Positions 56,901-64,000 of a stretch of DNA of 64,000 bases are shown here, one piece after another. The DNA lies in contig NZ_JARVWP010000009.1 in NCBI RefSeq assembly GCF_029846235.1, forward strand, positions 186,001 to 250,000, given 5' to 3'. The translations under genes and the position numbers were made by a program. A model generated the notes under the pieces. It was not told the DNA's origin. It was given only the letters and a program-made list of their open reading frames with translations, and made no database searches. The number at the start of each line of letters is the position of its first letter. The stretch's first letter is position 1. The stretch comes from Bradyrhizobium sp. CER78. GTDB lineage: Bacteria; Pseudomonadota; Alphaproteobacteria; Rhizobiales; Xanthobacteraceae.

Positions 56901-59900
56901 CGACAGCCCGGTGGCCGAGGTCTGATTCACCGCGACGGTGACCTTGAAGGCGCCGGGCAACAACGCATAGTGCCCCGGCAGCAAGGTGTAGGTGCCGGCC
57001 GGCAGCCCGGTACCCCCGCTCAGATAGACCTGCTGACCGACCTGCAGGGCAACCGGCGCCGACGCGCTCTGCGTCGGATCGCTGAGCTGCATCTGCGGAT
57101 CGCGCGGCGCATAGCGGTTGCCGAGGCTCGGCAGGATCGCGAATGTCTGGGTGCCGCTCAGCGTATCGAGCGACCCGCCGGCGCCGCTGACGAACTGCGC
57201 ACCGTAGATGTCGCCGCCGCCGGACTCGTCGATACGCGCAGAGCCCACTTCACCGGACGCTCCCGCGACCGTCAACGCCTTGCCATAGAACGAGATCGTC
57301 TTGGCCGGTGGCGCGCTCATCGTATTCGCCGTGCCGGTGTTGTCGTAGCCGTAGATCCAGTCGGTGTTGCCGAGCGGCGCGCCGTACGGGATCAGCGTGC
57401 CGCCCGCCGACACCGACGTGATGCTGCCCGGCAGCAGGTTGATCGCCTTCGTGCCGGAGGGATTCCTCGGGTCTCCGAAGGTGATCTGCCCGAGCGGCGC
57501 CAGCAGGACGCCATCCTGGTTGATGGTCGGCGCGATGATCTGCACGGATCCGCCCGCTGACAGCGGCACATAGGGCGTCTGGCCGTTGCTGACGACGCTG
57601 ACCACGCTGTTGGGCCCAGTCGCCTGAATCACGAACTGACCGCTGGATACATTTGAGTATCCATTGTTGATCGGCGCAGTGCTGATCGGATAGATTTCCG
57701 TCCCGGTGAACGTCACGTCACCGGCCGTCGCCATCGTGGTCGGCATGCTGTTGTAAACAGGTGAATTCCTGGAGGCCGGCGCCAACCGGATGTCGCCGAG
57801 GCTGTTGAACGACATGCTGGCGAAGCCAGGCAAGGACACCGTCCGCTGAACCGGAGTGTTGAAATCGATGAAGCTGGTGTCATAGCTGTAACTCGCGCCG
57901 CTGCGCAGGCTTCCCTCGATGTCGATCAGGTCGGCATCAACCTCGAGACGAGCCGTGCCCGCCATGGGCTTTGCGCTGTAGCTACCCAGAGGGATGAAGC
58001 TGGAGCTCGAATATTCGTTGACGTTGCGCCGGCCGCCGCCGATCTCGACATAGGGCGCGCTGAGCCGGACGCTGGCACCCGGCGTCGCGCTGATGTTGGT
58101 GGCGTTGATGGTCAGGCTGCGCGGCAAGGCGAGATTGACGCTGCCGTTGAACACCAGCGCATCGATGGCGCCGAGCGACGCCGACGCGAAGCCGCCGCTG
58201 GAGATCTGGTCGGCGCCGATGAAGAGCTCCCCGAGCAGGCTGCCCGGGATCGCCTGCCCCGGCGACAGGCCCGCCGACATCTGTGGAGCCGCCTGGCTCA
58301 CGATGGTCTGGAAGATCGGCTGGACGAATTGCGAGGCGCCGGAGTTGTCGGCGACATAGCCCCCGATCACCTGATCGATCGTCAGGCTGCCGCCCGCAAC
58401 ACCGGCGCCACCGGCCTGCGCCTTCATGGTGGCGTCGAACAGCAGGCCGAGCGATGCCCGGATCGCGACGCTGCCGCCCGGCGTCGCAACGGGTGACTGG
58501 GTCGCTCCCGATCGGCCCGTGACCTGGAGGATCGTTCCCGACGCCCCCGAAACATCAATGATCGCCCCGGCCTGTGCCACGACGACGCCGAGCGGTTGCT
58601 CGCCATAAGGCTGCGTGGCTGCATAGGGGTAGTAGAGCGACGGCTGCGCGTCCTGATTGATGTTGACCTGGCCGCCACCGAGCACGGTGTTCACCGGACG
58701 CCTCAACGGGTCGAGCGTCGAGGTCACGAGCCCCGACGCCAGCAACCGCGCGTCTGCTCCGATCCAGAGCGTCTGCGTCGCGGCATAGAACGGGCCATTG
58801 TAGGGCGGCGTACCGGCCACTGATCCAATCGGGACCCAGGGTCCGGGCACGCCGGTCAGATCGAGGTTGATGGTCCCGGCGGGCGCGTTGACCGTGCCGT
58901 CGACCGTGAGTTGATGGCGCGCGTGCAGCGATATTGTCGCCTGCGGATCGGCGTTGATCACGACGCCGCGCTGAACATTGAGATTGCCGTTGAAGGCGTC
59001 GATCGCGCTCAGGACCAGGTTGACCGGCGCCGGCGGCTGATACGAGGGCAGCGCCCCTGCCGTCGCGACATCAGCGACATCGCTGCCGCTCGGCGCCGAT
59101 ACGGCTTGCAGATTCGGAAGCAGATTGCCACCATGCAGCTCGAGATCGGTGCCGGCAGCGACCGTCAGGTTCTGATAGCTGTAGAGCGCGTACTGGCTGA
59201 AGCCGCCGCCGGCGAAGAAGCCCGGCGACAGCCGCAGCACGCTCGCGGGATCGACCGGCGTGAGGTTGCTGGTCCCGTCGGCATTGATAGAGCTGACCGT
59301 GCGGAGCGGAAGGATGGCATCTCCGCCGATCTGGATCGCAGGCGTGGCGATGCTGAGCGCGCCGCCACGGGTGAAGCCATAGGACCGTACCGTGCCGTCG
59401 AGATAGACCCGCCCCGGATAGGTCTGCGCGAGCGTCGCCGAGTTGTGCAGCGTCGCGCCGAAGCCGTCGCTGATCAGCGTGATGTTGCCACCGGTTCCGA
59501 CCGGCAGGCCGTTGCCGGTCTTGATCCTGCCCGTGCTCTGCATCCAGCCGCCGCTCGACGCATCGATCACCGCGCCGGCATCGATCCGAACATTGCCATA
59601 GGCAGCCAGGCTGACGTTGCCGCCGTTGTAGAGCGTGGGCGTGGTGGCGCTGCCGCCGACGAAATCGTTGACCCACAGGCCGCGCGTATCGATCAAGCTG
59701 CCGGAATGCAGCTCGACGTCGCCGGTGATAACAGTCGTTCCCCCCTGCGCGGCGTTGACGGTCACCGAACCGGCACGCGCGATCAGCTGACCGTCGATCG
59801 AAATTCCGCCCCCGGTCAAGCCGATGCTCGAATTCAGGGCGATCGAGCCGCCGGAGGCGACCTGAAGCCTGGCGCCGCCCACGACGCTGATGGCGGGAGA

Positions 59901-62315
59901 TACGGCGCCGCTGACCGGATCAGTCACGCCGCCCCCGGCATTGATGGTGATGCTGCCATAGTTCGCCTGGTCGAGCAGATCGGCCGACAGGTAGATGGTC
60001 TGCTGCCAGGACGGCGGCAGCGGCGACGTCACGCTCGAAAGCGCCGGCGGCGCGATCGACGGCGTGACGACCACGCTGGCCGGGATGATGCTCGCATCGG
60101 ATGCCCCGAGGGTGAACGCGGCGCCGGCAGGAAGCGTGTTGGCGGTCCGCTGATAAGGCCCGTTGACCGTCGCCGCGACAACCGAGGCGTCGACCTCGGC
60201 AGCGTTCGCAATCACGCTCAGGGCGCCGGCGGCGCGTCCTTCGAGATAGGCCGGCTGGTACCGCTGATCAGAGAAAAATGGATTGGCATAAAATTCGGTG
60301 ACGCCCCAGTGGGCATGATTGACCGTGAAGCCGACCCCGATCGAGACGTAAGTCAGATCGGCAGGGGCTTGGTTGGCGCTGTAGATCCTGCCATCCGAGC
60401 CGATCAGCCAGGTGACCGGCACATAGCCGGCCTGGTGCGCGAGCGAGCCGCCGGAAATATTGATCGACGCACCAGGTCGCAGGATGACATCGCCCGTGGA
60501 ATAGGCGATCACCGCGCCGCCCGTGGTCAGACGCTGGTCGATCGGCCGGTCGACCTGACCGAGCCATCCCGACACCTCCAGCAGGCCGCCCGCGGTGTAG
60601 ACCCGATCCGAAGCCACCGGGTTGAGTTCGTGGACGTTGATCCACACGTTCTTACTGGAGAGGATGCCGCCGCGCTGCAATGGCGAGTCGCGCAGTTCGT
60701 TGGCGCGCACGTTGACCTGCACCACATCGCCCGACGCGGCGACCGGCACGCCCTGCAACCCTGAAACGTCGATCAGGGACCCTGTGTCGACAAGAACACG
60801 CGCACCATCGCGGTTGGAGTTCGTGTTGATCTTGGCCGTGGGATTGTCCTGCAGATAGAGCTGGTCTCCGTAGCTCGATGCCTCGAGCGCCACGCGCCCG
60901 GACGGCGCGATGATCGCGGCCCCCGACTGCACATTGACGAAGCCGCCTTCGACCAAAATCCGCGACTGCGCCTGGGGTTGCGTGTCCTTCGCGGTAAGAC
61001 CATCCTCCTCGGGAAGCACCGCGGTGACACTGCCACGCGCGAGTTGCACCGTGCCGGTCTGCGTCGACACCGCGTAATGCGAGGAGCTGTCGTAGCCAAA
61101 CTCCCCCTGCAATCCCTGCTGCGCGGACAACAGGATCGAACCGGCCTGATTGACCGAGGTGGTCGCCACCAGCACGCCGGATTGCTGCAGATTCATACCG
61201 ACCAGCGTGATGTTTCCGGTTGGCGCCGCGATCAGGCCGGTGTTGCTGACGGTGCCGCCATTGAGCACATTCAACGCCAGACCCTGCTGGCTCGTGCTGC
61301 CGCTTGTCGTGACATAAACCGACGTGCCGGCGGCGAGTGCGGCCTGCCCACCCGGCGTCACGATGCTGCCGGCGTTCTGCACATTGGCGCCGAGCAGAAA
61401 TACGTTCCCGCCGCCCGTGGTGACGGATGCGGGCGGCGCCGTGACGATCACGGCACCAGCCTCGACGATGACATTGCCGGTTGGGCCGCTGCTATTGCCG
61501 AAAATCGGCGCCTGCAAATTACCGGCACTGTCGAACGGCGAGCGATTGAGCAGGCCGGTCTTGAACTGCTGATCGGTGATATTGAGCGTCGAGGCCACCA
61601 GCGAGCCGACATTGACCTGGCTCGCGCCGCCGAAAATGATGCCGCTCTGGTTGATCAGCAGCACTTGGCCGTCGGCCCTGATGTTGCCGAGGATCTGGCT
61701 CGGCCCGACATTGCCGGTCACGCGATTGAGCGCAACCCAGCTGCTGTTGCCTTGCTGATTGAAGACGACGTCGGTCTGGGCGCCGACATTGAAGCTCTGC
61801 CAGTTGAGGATTGCCTGCGGCGCGGTCTGGGTAATCCCGACACTGGTGCGTCCGTTCACATTCGCCTGGGTCGGAAGGTTGGCACCAGACCAGAGGCCTG
61901 ATCCGGGCGCGACCTGCAGCCCACCCGGCGTAAGACCATTGGGCACCGCAAGCTGCGGCAACGTCCGCGACGTGCCAGCCGCCTGTGCGGCATTGCGCGC
62001 GGCCGCCTGCGCCGCCTGCATGGCCTGGATAGCCTGCGCCGCCCTGGTCAGTGCTCCCGAGCTCTTCGCAGCCGCGTCTGCCGCCTGCTGGGCCCCAGAG
62101 CTCGCCGCGTCGGCCGCGTATTGCGGCGCCGCGACCGCCCATGGGCTCCCGAACGGCCGCGCATCCGCAGGATGCGCGGCGAGTAACAATGTCAACAGGC
62201 TCGTGCCGGCCATCAACCCGCCACGGGACACCCGGCGCGACGACCGCAGCAGTGCGGTCACGGCCAATTCACCGCGCGTATGGGGATGATGGGTGGCTTG
62301 GGCTCGAACCGGCAT
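50979..62315 (-). CDS. filamentous-haemagglutinin-like exoprotein (TpsA type, DUF3739)
   Basis: The 3778-aa protein has a long signal region (hydrophobic GLMAGTSLLTLLLAAHPADA at about 33-52) and an Ala/Gln-rich helical segment (60-115). A TPS haemagglutination-activity domain spans about 120-270 (ILNWQSFNVGAQ; INQSGIIFGGASQVNVGSLV). More than 3000 residues of Gly/Ala/Thr-rich beta-helix repeats follow, and the C-terminal part resembles DUF3739 (VEGPGSLSVLAGRNIVAQLG). The tail is charged (RRDDNERQSYDPNSMF). It would cross the outer membrane through a TpsB partner, which is not in the window. ATG at 62315 follows GGAAGGA. The fecR gene lies 124 bp upstream in the same direction. The frame is open throughout. 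Confidence 0.9.
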   Translation of the reverse strand: MPVRAQATHHPHTRGELAVTALLRSSRRVSRGGLMAGTSLLTLLLAAHPADARPFGSPWAVAAPQYAADAASSGAQQAADAAAKSSGALTRAAQAIQAMQAAQAAARNAAQAAGTSRTLPQLAVPNGLTPGGLQVAPGSGLWSGANLPTQANVNGRTSVGITQTAPQAILNWQSFNVGAQTDVVFNQQGNSSWVALNRVTGNVGPSQILGNIRADGQVLLINQSGIIFGGASQVNVGSLVASTLNITDQQFKTGLLNRSPFDSAGNLQAPIFGNSSGPTGNVIVEAGAVIVTAPPASVTTGGGNVFLLGANVQNAGSIVTPGGQAALAAGTSVYVTTSGSTSQQGLALNVLNGGTVSNTGLIAAPTGNITLVGMNLQQSGVLVATTSVNQAGSILLSAQQGLQGEFGYDSSSHYAVSTQTGTVQLARGSVTAVLPEEDGLTAKDTQPQAQSRILVEGGFVNVQSGAAIIAPSGRVALEASSYGDQLYLQDNPTAKINTNSNRDGARVLVDTGSLIDVSGLQGVPVAASGDVVQVNVRANELRDSPLQRGGILSSKNVWINVHELNPVASDRVYTAGGLLEVSGWLGQVDRPIDQRLTTGGAVIAYSTGDVILRPGASINISGGSLAHQAGYVPVTWLIGSDGRIYSANQAPADLTYVSIGVGFTVNHAHWGVTEFYANPFFSDQRYQPAYLEGRAAGALSVIANAAEVDASVVAATVNGPYQRTANTLPAGAAFTLGASDASIIPASVVVTPSIAPPALSSVTSPLPPSWQQTIYLSADLLDQANYGSITINAGGGVTDPVSGAVSPAISVVGGARLQVASGGSIALNSSIGLTGGGISIDGQLIARAGSVTVNAAQGGTTVITGDVELHSGSLIDTRGLWVNDFVGGSATTPTLYNGGNVSLAAYGNVRIDAGAVIDASSGGWMQSTGRIKTGNGLPVGTGGNITLISDGFGATLHNSATLAQTYPGRVYLDGTVRSYGFTRGGALSIATPAIQIGGDAILPLRTVSSINADGTSNLTPVDPASVLRLSPGFFAGGGFSQYALYSYQNLTVAAGTDLELHGGNLLPNLQAVSAPSGSDVADVATAGALPSYQPPAPVNLVLSAIDAFNGNLNVQRGVVINADPQATISLHARHQLTVDGTVNAPAGTINLDLTGVPGPWVPIGSVAGTPPYNGPFYAATQTLWIGADARLLASGLVTSTLDPLRRPVNTVLGGGQVNINQDAQPSLYYPYAATQPYGEQPLGVVVAQAGAIIDVSGASGTILQVTGRSGATQSPVATPGGSVAIRASLGLLFDATMKAQAGGAGVAGGSLTIDQVIGGYVADNSGASQFVQPIFQTIVSQAAPQMSAGLSPGQAIPGSLLGELFIGADQISSGGFASASLGAIDALVFNGSVNLALPRSLTINATNISATPGASVRLSAPYVEIGGGRRNVNEYSSSSFIPLGSYSAKPMAGTARLEVDADLIDIEGSLRSGASYSYDTSFIDFNTPVQRTVSLPGFASMSFNSLGDIRLAPASRNSPVYNSMPTTMATAGDVTFTGTEIYPISTAPINNGYSNVSSGQFVIQATGPNSVVSVVSNGQTPYVPLSAGGSVQIIAPTINQDGVLLAPLGQITFGDPRNPSGTKAINLLPGSITSVSAGGTLIPYGAPLGNTDWIYGYDNTGTANTMSAPPAKTISFYGKALTVAGASGEVGSARIDESGGGDIYGAQFVSGAGGSLDTLSGTQTFAILPSLGNRYAPRDPQMQLSDPTQSASAPVALQVGQQVYLSGGTGLPAGTYTLLPGHYALLPGAFKVTVAVNQTSATGLSNSAQRDGSYRVLGYGEVANTGFRDPLPSVYIVTPGSVVRQQSQYAETTATQFYASKAAASGIAAPYLPIDAGQLVINAINSLSLPASGGFGNFTAPAGGRGGQVDIVASNLEILAPGGTAAAGMTGLLANAIDGIGAQSILIGGTRSLYGNVLTITPAAQKLQIDSGAVLTAPEIMLTASSAITIGAGALIDTTSYGAIPTLFPNDPKTGRTLGSIALARLSGGGAGAFVLASNAPVLPVTLPTGSSASRLNIGAGAQILGGRELALSASNTIRMDPSARLAAPTVMVSVPVINFGTGGASGFNLSASLLAQLSEGDPLRNLPATGNLVLSASSAINVYGSVDLGNLDPVTGQPLLAALTVSAPVINGFGTADDSVKLRANTITLNGGATGAAATGTGQGAFEIDATQLTLGGGGSLAFGGFNAVTLAASQQVIGGVAYAGPIAAGAMQTIGTVSYAPGEVMPGTFSVSGGLTIVTPLVTAQAGALTQLVANAGTVTFAALPGGTGQPVAASNGATLSVSAQSIVQGTTINLPSGVITFTAQNAITLQAGSVTNVAGAVTPFFDVVRIAPAGSVTLQTAHGDVAIASGATVDLRGGRLGSVTLPMLDVVDSDQGGDAGTLTVVAPNGTAHLDGQLLASADPRYPGGKAIITVNSGNASALLGSIAGFSGEQALTLANGNINVGNITAHDVELTASSGNITVTGLIDASGGSDATISLIAGNNLELGAHAVLNAGTTAARGGTVTLGLAGNSSGMLTFDVDAGSGSTPTINVAGADPNIAQNGGQLWLRVPRTVNADGTTGVRIRNNGVHVVGAREIDVEAVKVYDVTGSPYVDTSLATADSDAQAYIAAANIKAGIGSLTGTSVTAFHLMPGIELDSGGNLQLLQNASRTNSGIDLHTYRYNGEPMVLTLRAAGNLLINGSLSDGFAAPVGPPDGSIFAIAAPLPAGSGSATLRLVAGADLAGADPLALVPTVLRPAATAANPEPGSIIFAAPYLIDGNVNDSGIVVQIPSVVRTGARDLVLAAAGNIDIQTAFGIYTAGEQATPNFAVPSRAPILSANTYDYSSYLGYTYDANGNLLSFDTLYPTTLNASYQTGGGNLTVKVHGSLIGADTNGGAVKDYAATALDTYWLWTEPFAASPTWFLNFGTYYQPYLDFGTDSVPSVAAFRGLGALGGGSVRVAVDGDLRNVDISVPTTGGMSATGALSVYGGGNLSLTVEGGINYANLLVGQGTANIQAGEVGMAPLAANSLSTARVDLLIGDAQFNVVTRRGINAIVGDPTRTTQQPDPLGFSSYRIPAGLEGNGPPSFYYTPQSPWGFFTSMTANSALSEFSEGGDITVSGDFAPPIFELTAAGGSIRAGSTFQSTFGFSYLASLAAPTARLDLLAQRDIVGFGVSMTAAELLSQINGASAPSGSDYASTIFNPSSYDTFGGPLSLPSNLVQFNDPHTVHVYAVQGSLTKLALATSERAQVRAGLDIMQPVIDIENAGPGDASLVQAGRDIASCQPCSLAYPDFFNIRVEGPGSLSVLAGRNIVAQLGQFKTQGLGITSVGNADNPLLPPTGASIGVVVGTGADGPDNTDFINLYFDPRNTDATTQGYLAQLTSYMSMIEGVALGRDQALADFRNLAPAAQLPFIEQVYFAELKAGGEAAANGKGAGGKGYDRAYRAIETLFPGSVIGGTTTAYAGNLSLFQLARIRTEQGGSINILAPGGGVSLGIENQTPDLTGQTDTARPGLLTLEGGDVNIFTDRSVVVAQSRVFTELGGDILMFSTNGDLNAGKGKQTSIVTSPPLVVYDQYGRAAKTPNTPQTGAGIATLIGVPGVPPGNVDLFAPHGTIDAGEAGIRVSGNLTLEALQVLNVANIQVQGTSVGVPVVQGPPVGALTAANNTAGAAQQPTAAAPASNTGQPSVIIVEVLGYGGGDGVSDPGGNERRRDDNERQSYDPNSMFRVVGSGSLTAEQARQLTDEERQRVTSR

Positions 62316-62439
62316 GACACGTCCTTCCAGCGAACATCGCAGAGGTCACACCAGCGTGACGGGAAGCCACGCTCAAAACTGCATGGATTTTTTGTGAAAG
62401 TTTCGTGTCATTGCAGAGCGGTCAGTCGAGGAGTCGGGC

Positions 62440-63420
62440 TCAGCTCAGCAGCACGATCCCGCCAGGCAGCAACCGCACACGCGCATCGAACGCCTGCTGG
62501 ATTTGGGTCAGGATCTCGTCCATGCGATCGATACGAAAACGGCCGCTGACGGGTAGCCGCGCGATCTCGGTGTTGACAATGAAGATGCGGCCGGGCCGGT
62601 AGCGGTTGATCTCCTCGACCACATCAGCCAGCGGCGTAAAGCGAAACAGCAGAATGCCGCGTTGCCAGGCGGAGGCAACCTCGATATCGGCTTCGGCAAG
62701 GCTCTCCCCTCGCGTGTCGTAGCGCAGTTGCTGCCCTTGCTTCATGGCGGTCACCTCGGCGCCGCCCTCGACCTTCAGCGCGCCCTTGAGGCAAGTCACG
62801 CAGACCGGCCGCTCGCCGCCGGTCGCCACATAGCGCACGTCGAACTGCGCGTTGTCCGCAAGAATCCAGCGGTCGGCCGCGCGGACGCCAAAGCTGCGCC
62901 CGGTTGTGGCGAACGCCGCCTCGCCGGAGAGCAGCTCGATCCACGCAGCGCCGGGATCGGCGGGCCGCAGCGCGATGCTGGTTTGTACGTTCATTCGGAT
63001 TGAAACATCGCCCGGTAGCGCCACGCTGCGCTGCTCGCCGGTGCCGGTCCGGTAGTCGGCAGCGAACTCCGACCAGGACGGCCACAGGCCGAGCGGCGGA
63101 CGCGCCAACGCATAGACGCCCGCCGCCGAGGCCGCGAGGCCGCCACCGAGCAATACACGGCGATTGAGCGGCCGCGGCGCGCTGCTCGACTGCCTCGCCA
63201 GCGCAGCCGCCCGCACATTGCGGCCGGCCGGTGCAAGGTCTCGCCACAGGTGGCTCGCGGCGGCGAACGCGGCAGCATGCTCTGCGCTCTGGGCACACCA
63301 GCTCCGCAGCGCTTCGGCATCAGCCGCGGTGGCCTGTCCGGAGGTGAGATGCCGCACCCAGCCGACCGCCTCCCGCTTGAGCGGATCAAATCCCATATCG
63401 TCGTTATCCGTTGCGCTCAT
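62440..63420 (-). CDS. FecR-family anti-sigma/regulatory membrane protein
   Basis: The 326-aa protein has an N-terminal DUF4880-like segment (KREAVGWVRHLTSGQATAAD; WCAQSAEHAAAFAAASHLWR), one membrane segment near 92-110 (VLLGGGLAASAAGVYAL), a FecR domain (YRTGTGEQRSVALPGDVSIR; ELLSGEAAFATTGRSFGVRA), and a C-terminal STN-like part (FTPLADVVEEINRYRPGRI). Such proteins carry a signal from the envelope to a FecI-type sigma factor, here encoded 93 bp upstream. The usual TonB receptor is absent; the next gene is the giant exoprotein instead. Confidence 0.88.
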   Translation of the reverse strand: MSATDNDDMGFDPLKREAVGWVRHLTSGQATAADAEALRSWCAQSAEHAAAFAAASHLWRDLAPAGRNVRAAALARQSSSAPRPLNRRVLLGGGLAASAAGVYALARPPLGLWPSWSEFAADYRTGTGEQRSVALPGDVSIRMNVQTSIALRPADPGAAWIELLSGEAAFATTGRSFGVRAADRWILADNAQFDVRYVATGGERPVCVTCLKGALKVEGGAEVTAMKQGQQLRYDTRGESLAEADIEVASAWQRGILLFRFTPLADVVEEINRYRPGRIFIVNTEIARLPVSGRFRIDRMDEILTQIQQAFDARVRLLPGGIVLLS

Positions 63421-63513
63421 GGCCGGCGTCCGCCGCGTGCCTGCCCAGGCCGGGACATGGCTTTTCTCACCACCCCTCTCACAATGACGTTTCCTGCCCG
63501 GCGAAACCGCATG

Positions 63514-64000
63514 TTATCCGCCGCTCCGACCACGCCGCGCCAGACAATATTCCTGTGCCCGCTGCAGCTCCAGATCCACCAGGCGCAAGGAAATGCCGAA
63601 GCGGCGGGCGATCTCCTGCCGCGGCATCCGGTCGAGCCGTGCCGCGAGCAGAATTTCACGGCGCCGCTCCGGCAGCTCGTGCAGGATGGCTTCGAGCTTG
63701 CGCAGGTCGGAACGCGCGCGCGCCACCTGCTCGGGATCGGGCGCGCCATCGGCGATCTGCAGCAGCCCGTCGACCTCGGCGGCGCTCAGGGTGCGGCTAT
63801 CCGCATTGCGCTGGCGATCACGCGCCGCGTTCATGGCGACACCAAAGACGTAGTTGCCGGGATTGCCGACCGTACCGACAGAATCCACCTGGGCGATGCG
63901 GAGCCAGGCGTCGTGCAGCGCGTCACCCGCGAGCTCGGACGATCCCAGCCGCCGCGTCAGGCGGCGCTTGAGCTCATCATAGCGCTCGACCAGCAGACGT
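63514..64000 (-). CDS. FecI-like ECF sigma factor (N-terminus cut by window end)
   Basis: At least 162 codons are present; the start is beyond the right edge. The visible part opens LLVERYDELKRRLTRRLG and continues with region 2 (DALHDAWLRIAQVDSVG; NYVFGVAMNAARDRQRN). Region 4 follows (ILHELPERRREILLAARLDR, then MPRQEIARRFGISLRLVDLE). It ends CLARRGRSGG. It should direct RNA polymerase to its own operon and possibly to the exoprotein gene. Coupling to the adjacent FecR is expected from the family. Confidence 0.85.
   Translation of the reverse strand, partial: RLLVERYDELKRRLTRRLGSSELAGDALHDAWLRIAQVDSVGTVGNPGNYVFGVAMNAARDRQRNADSRTLSAAEVDGLLQIADGAPDPEQVARARSDLRKLEAILHELPERRREILLAARLDRMPRQEIARRFGISLRLVDLELQRAQEYCLARRGRSGG

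Noticed and set aside
53451..60764. Several open plus-strand frames of 300-600 codons opposite the exoprotein gene
   Set aside because: They are antisense to a continuous 3778-codon frame with clear TPS and DUF3739 features and show no recognisable domains.

Overview
The window looks like a chromosomal stretch of a Bradyrhizobium-like alphaproteobacterium. It is GC-rich, dense in ABC importers with periplasmic binding proteins, and carries a phenylacetate-pathway fragment and many LysR, AraC, TetR and ROK regulators. The assignment rests on gene style and protein resemblance, not on a database search. No tRNA, rRNA, CRISPR array or insertion sequence was seen.

Layout. (1) 1-7.1 kb: a partial branched-chain amino-acid-type binding protein, a flavin-dependent acyl-CoA-dehydrogenase-like oxygenase, several exported proteins of unknown function, a small membrane protein, and two paralogous AraC regulators. 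Four promoter regions here carry the same tandem 14-bp direct repeat spaced exactly 21 bp, which looks like the operator of a local AraC regulon. (2) 7.4-11.6 kb: paaG and paaZ (ring-epoxide isomerase and ring-opening enzyme of phenylacetate catabolism), two REP-like palindromes, and a TetR repressor, with related TetR-type palindromes before paaG and before tetR. (3) 11.7-23 kb: two paralogous LysR regulators bracket a Liv-type ABC importer (livGFHM plus binding protein) and a 5-oxoprolinase-type cluster pxpA-BCCP-biotin carboxylase-pxpB-pxpC. This suggests uptake and ATP- and biotin-dependent processing of a lactam or amide-like substrate. (4) 23-28.2 kb: an AraC regulator and hyuAB, an ATP-dependent hydantoinase/oxoprolinase pair. 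(5) 28.4-39 kb: a sugar locus with a xylose-dehydrogenase-like SDR, a ROK repressor, two sugar ABC importers and an OprB-type porin between them.

(6) 39-50.4 kb is the most unusual part. It is one tightly packed minus-strand operon: a 1028-aa repeat protein without a signal peptide, a type I secretion ABC transporter with a degenerate peptidase domain, its HlyD-type adaptor, two TPR-sulfotransferases, and an APS-kinase-like/nucleotidyltransferase fusion. The gene content parallels the Xanthomonas rax system (tyrosine sulfotransferase plus type I exporter, with PAPS supply) but with a large protein as the apparent cargo. It is a candidate sulfation-coupled secretion system.

(7) 50.8-64 kb: a short remnant of an SDR gene, then a 3778-aa filamentous-haemagglutinin-like exoprotein (DUF3739 type) downstream of a FecR-like anti-sigma regulator and a FecI-like sigma factor cut by the window end. 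Two separate surface or secreted-protein loci therefore lie back to back.
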